From assembly GCA_023443865.1 (NCBI GenBank), contig JAEZST010000014.1, positions 1-50,612 on the forward strand: a stretch of 50,612 nt of DNA, read 5' to 3'. The notes beneath the pieces were generated by a model. The model was not told where the DNA came from. It worked only from the letters and a program-made list of their open reading frames with translations, and searched no databases. The translations under genes were made by a program, and so were the position numbers. Below, piece by piece: positions 49,901 through 50,612 of this stretch. Positions within the stretch are counted from its first letter, which is position 1. Each line of letters begins with the position of its first letter. Source of the stretch: Spirochaetota bacterium. Its GTDB lineage: Bacteria; Spirochaetota; Spirochaetia; Treponematales; Treponemataceae.

Positions 49901-50261
49901 CGCCGAAAAGCTCAGGAAGGGCGTAACGTTCCCGTCGTCGCGCGCCGATTTCCGGGACTTCGTGGAAGAATACGTGAAGGGCTCGAACAATCTCGGCGTG
50001 GCCCTGTACCGCATCGCGGAGCGAAACGGCGATTCGAAAAAGTACGCCCGGGCGGCGGCGCTTTTCGCCGAATCGATCCGCGCCTCGGATAGCCTGACCC
50101 GCGACCAGGTTTCCATGGTGCGCTCCGGCGCCCAGGCCCTGGCGGCCCTCAACCTGAGAAACATGTCCCACCCGAAGAGCGAGTTCAAGCCCGAAATATA
50201 CGTGGATATTCCCCAGCTCATGCAGGGCGAAACCCCGCTGAAGCAGCGCGAGGACCGCTAA
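46932..50261 (+). CDS. Large single-pass TPR protein, likely periplasmic flagellar collar protein FlcA
   Basis: 1109 aa. Residues 1-440 are acidic, Pro/Ser/Gly/Asp-rich and disordered, with three PSFEA repeats near residue 70. A conserved cytoplasmic module follows (about 455-540: EDLERLFATIAKYPLNLRIG, DALGRTIDVPKDFEKKTFAD), then one membrane helix (about 543-568, VLPIFTMAAIVAVLLSCTAY). The C-terminal part is periplasmic with many TPR units (RRGYAAIDSELYTQSLDLFN; AEAYRGHRQYILAERMYLAL). This resembles the spirochaete flagellar collar protein (Borrelia BB0236 type), which assembles around the flagellar motor. The sigma-28 promoter supports it. ATG follows AGGAA; an upstream TTG lies in the promoter. 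The name is inference from architecture. Confidence 0.65.
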   Translation: MPGIHDLELFREELTRLGDERAVTAQRGETFEELPLPAEVTPESANIDVESLISSLGAETPSVPEAEAPSFEAPSFEAPSFEGPPPFPGDTGLPGGDESSGDLSALDDLLASLDLGETPSPESGALGPDSVSIPPEGIPDFNDLGGLGEDLEAMDSIEPPAAEPAADLSPEDVLSEGLFNNLSEPGELDISNDFSIPDGLLTGFADEIEAERQSAPDSAEPSFDLEGLEALDNVEPSGDTDFSEMDFTPDFEGIERRGAPGEDEAVAEPLADLDDALESVADEGADIPEIEDMDVPSMDFDLPDLGSTPGEPGAEGFGVGDALDGLGDFKLDALELGTEEGAPAAPDIPSMDEAIESMGDFSDMSLPEDFSFPGEGPEGAAGGSAELDGFEGFSLDEDFLKNTIDSVGDEEFHIPGFADFASGSFDQNLADISSAARPSGGARKEVPDQISDEDLERLFATIAKYPLNLRIGVEEYIAGDAGTDRQKMELVHSILRDTPLRKIAHILSDALGRTIDVPKDFEKKTFADLEEEKSSLRYVFFNKVLPIFTMAAIVAVLLSCTAYLSYQFIYRPLAAESLYRRGYAAIDSELYTQSLDLFNQAIVKWEKKNWYFKYAEAYRGHRQYILAERMYLALLARYDNDKKAGLDYAGMLLNDLRNFEKAESVIRRRVLDNYVNDPDGLMLLGDNFLEWADEDPTKFEEARKSYATLIELYGEKDPYLARMLRYFIRTDNLAEVLPLKDRFLPKRSKIEARDLVELGGYLVDKRYEPNPGDNEALRERIEDLRAVLERAVKADETIPEAHYNMGRFLIYNYYPDLAYRALDHARGLFEKAPTMTPRRVLTRVDTFRLMGELRQKDGEYLDALDLYARGIDLYERQRENGSVRQDRRVGLLYADSADIDYFLVDDYGSALGKYESAIAELYDTPSIRYRVGFLEYRGGDYGKAYDSFLLAHADLSEDRNVLYALGNTLMHRDDIFLAQGYYELLMGSLDAEKLRKGVTFPSSRADFRDFVEEYVKGSNNLGVALYRIAERNGDSKKYARAAALFAESIRASDSLTRDQVSMVRSGAQALAALNLRNMSHPKSEFKPEIYVDIPQLMQGETPLKQREDR
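47136..47180 (+). repeat. Three tandem 15-bp units in the acidic domain
   Basis: CCCTCGTTCGAGGCG occurs twice, then CCCTCGTTTGAGGGC, encoding PSFEA-PSFEA-PSFEG. Each unit contains a CTCGTTCGAG palindrome. A likely site of slippage and length variation between strains. Confidence 0.85.
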
Positions 50262-50290
50262 GGGCCGAAACCCGGAACCGCTAGCGGCGG

Positions 50291-50314
50291 CCGCCCTCGA
50301 CCGGGGCGGTTTTT
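50291..50314 (+). terminator. Terminator after the FlcA-like gene
   Basis: CCGCCC (50291-50296) pairs with GGGCGG (50304-50309), followed by five T; it lies 30 bp after the stop codon. Confidence 0.8.
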
Positions 50315-50360
50315 CCGGCTAAAAAACGGGGGCTGTGGGCGGCAACCCTGCCCGAACGGC

Positions 50361-50389
50361 TTGCAAAAGTTCGCGGACCCTGCTACTAT
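50361..50389 (+). promoter_or_regulatory. Promoter of the tRNA-Val transcript
   Basis: TTGCAA (50361-50366) and TACTAT (50384-50389) are 17 bp apart. The expected start near 50396 places the truncated tRNA copy in the 5' leader of the precursor. Confidence 0.65.
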
Positions 50390-50420
50390 GTCCAAGTCGC
50401 CGACATTGTTTTTCGGCGCG

Positions 50421-50521
50421 TACATGTCTTTTTTTGGACGATTAACTCAGCGGTAGAGTGCCGTTGACGAATGCGTCCCTTACATGTCTTTTTTTTGGAC
50501 GATTAACTCAGCGGTAGAGTG
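50421..50521 (+). repeat. Direct repeat containing the 5' half of tRNA-Val
   Basis: About 41 bp (TACATGTC, a run of 7 or 8 T, then the first 26 nt of the tRNA) is present at 50421-50461 and again at 50481-50521. The copies differ only by one T; the offset is 60-61 bp. The second copy continues into the intact tRNA. Confidence 0.9.
50436..50478 (+). pseudogene. Truncated tRNA-Val copy (acceptor 5' strand and D-arm only)
   Basis: Identical to the first 26 nt of tRNA-Val (50436-50461), then diverges before the anticodon arm. The sequence that follows contains CGTCC (50474-50478), which can pair with GGACG at its 5' end, so the fragment can still close a five-pair acceptor-like stem over an intact D-arm. 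It cannot decode. Confidence 0.75.
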
Positions 50522-50604
50522 CTACCTTCACACGGTAGAAGTCACTGGTTCAAATCCAGTATCGTCCAAAAAAAAGATTTTTTTATTTGAACGCATTCGT
50601 CAAC
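50463..50604. repeat. 14-bp inverted repeat enclosing tRNA-Val
   Basis: GTTGACGAATGCGT (50463-50476) and its exact reverse complement ACGCATTCGTCAAC (50591-50604) flank the tRNA at 20 and 22 bp. In the transcript they could form a stem that encloses the whole tRNA. The window ends 8 bp later. Confidence 0.85.
50497..50568 (+). tRNA. tRNA-Val (anticodon CAC)
   Basis: Complete cloverleaf: acceptor GGACGAT/ATCGTCC, D-arm ACTC/GAGT, anticodon stem CTACC/GGTAG with loop TTCACAC (anticodon CAC, reads GUG), variable AAGTC, T-arm ACTGG/CCAGT with loop TTCAAAT, discriminator A. The CCA end is not encoded. 72 nt. The flanks are T-rich upstream and A-rich then T-rich downstream (AAAAAAAAGATTTTTTT), the latter a weak terminator-like element. 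Confidence 0.96.
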
Positions 50605-50612
50605 TTCCTTCA

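Noticed and set aside
1..50612. CRISPR arrays, insertion sequences, transposases, integrases or phage genes
   Set aside because: No array of regularly spaced repeats and no transposase or integrase motif was found. The only repeats are the nrdJ tail duplication, the PSFEA repeat and the tRNA-linked repeats.

Overview
The window looks like the chromosome of a free-living or gut-associated, saccharolytic spirochaete of the Treponema/Spirochaeta group. The evidence is a large single-pass TPR protein resembling the spirochaete periplasmic flagellar collar protein behind a sigma-28 promoter, lax exported-protein N termini of the AGG(S)K/D type, a membrane-only chemoreceptor, a class II B12-dependent ribonucleotide reductase, and many carbohydrate ABC and glycosidase genes. 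The DNA is visibly GC-rich (about 60% by eye) with compact intergenic regions. The species assignment is inference.

Layout. 71-3556: cytoplasmic GH2 glycosidase (minus), divergent from a chemoreceptor (3680-5308). 5468-6624: two translationally coupled lipoproteins, one with a rhodanese domain and one FMN-binding with two flavinylation-like motifs. 6744-13129: AraC regulator divergent from a sugar ABC importer (binding protein and two permeases, no ATPase) and a GH127 beta-L-arabinofuranosidase. 13284-17885: PIN-PhoH ATPase, YkgJ-type Cys protein, acetyltransferase, family 2 glycosyltransferase and a PAS-only protein. 17895-28015: a cytoplasmic kinase with a LacI-type sugar-binding domain, its divergent NarL-type regulator, and a four-gene intracellular xylan/glucuronoxylan operon (GH3, GH67, GH8, GH43). 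28101-31504: class II ribonucleotide reductase, Tpx and bacteriohemerythrin (oxygen and redox theme). 31559-33893: polar amino-acid ABC operon. 34140-37628: alkaline phosphatase and a 7TM diguanylate cyclase. 37808-41182: a sigma-54 promoter, a small exported Gly/Met-rich protein, a Met-rich sensor kinase and an NtrC-type activator. 41184-46817: DUF3795, sialate-O-acetylesterase-like enzyme, WYL regulator, GT-B-like protein and a glycogen-binding-fold protein. 46932-50261: FlcA-like TPR protein. 50497-50568: tRNA-Val(CAC) preceded by a truncated copy of itself.

How the genes work together. Imported arabinosyl oligosaccharides are probably cut inside the cell by GH127. Xylo-oligosaccharides and methylglucuronoxylo-oligosaccharides are probably cut inside the cell by GH67, GH8, GH3 and GH43, under the adjacent sugar-sensing two-component pair. 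None of these glycosidases has a signal peptide.

The most notable points are: (i) a ZraPSR-like arrangement built around a perfect -24/-12 promoter and a long hairpin; (ii) about a third of the genes have a -10 hexamer ending 5-10 bp before the start codon and no Shine-Dalgarno, suggesting widespread leaderless mRNAs; (iii) a tRNA gene enclosed by a 14-bp inverted repeat with a half-tRNA in its leader; (iv) a flavin-carrying lipoprotein with a second flavinylation motif at its extreme C terminus.
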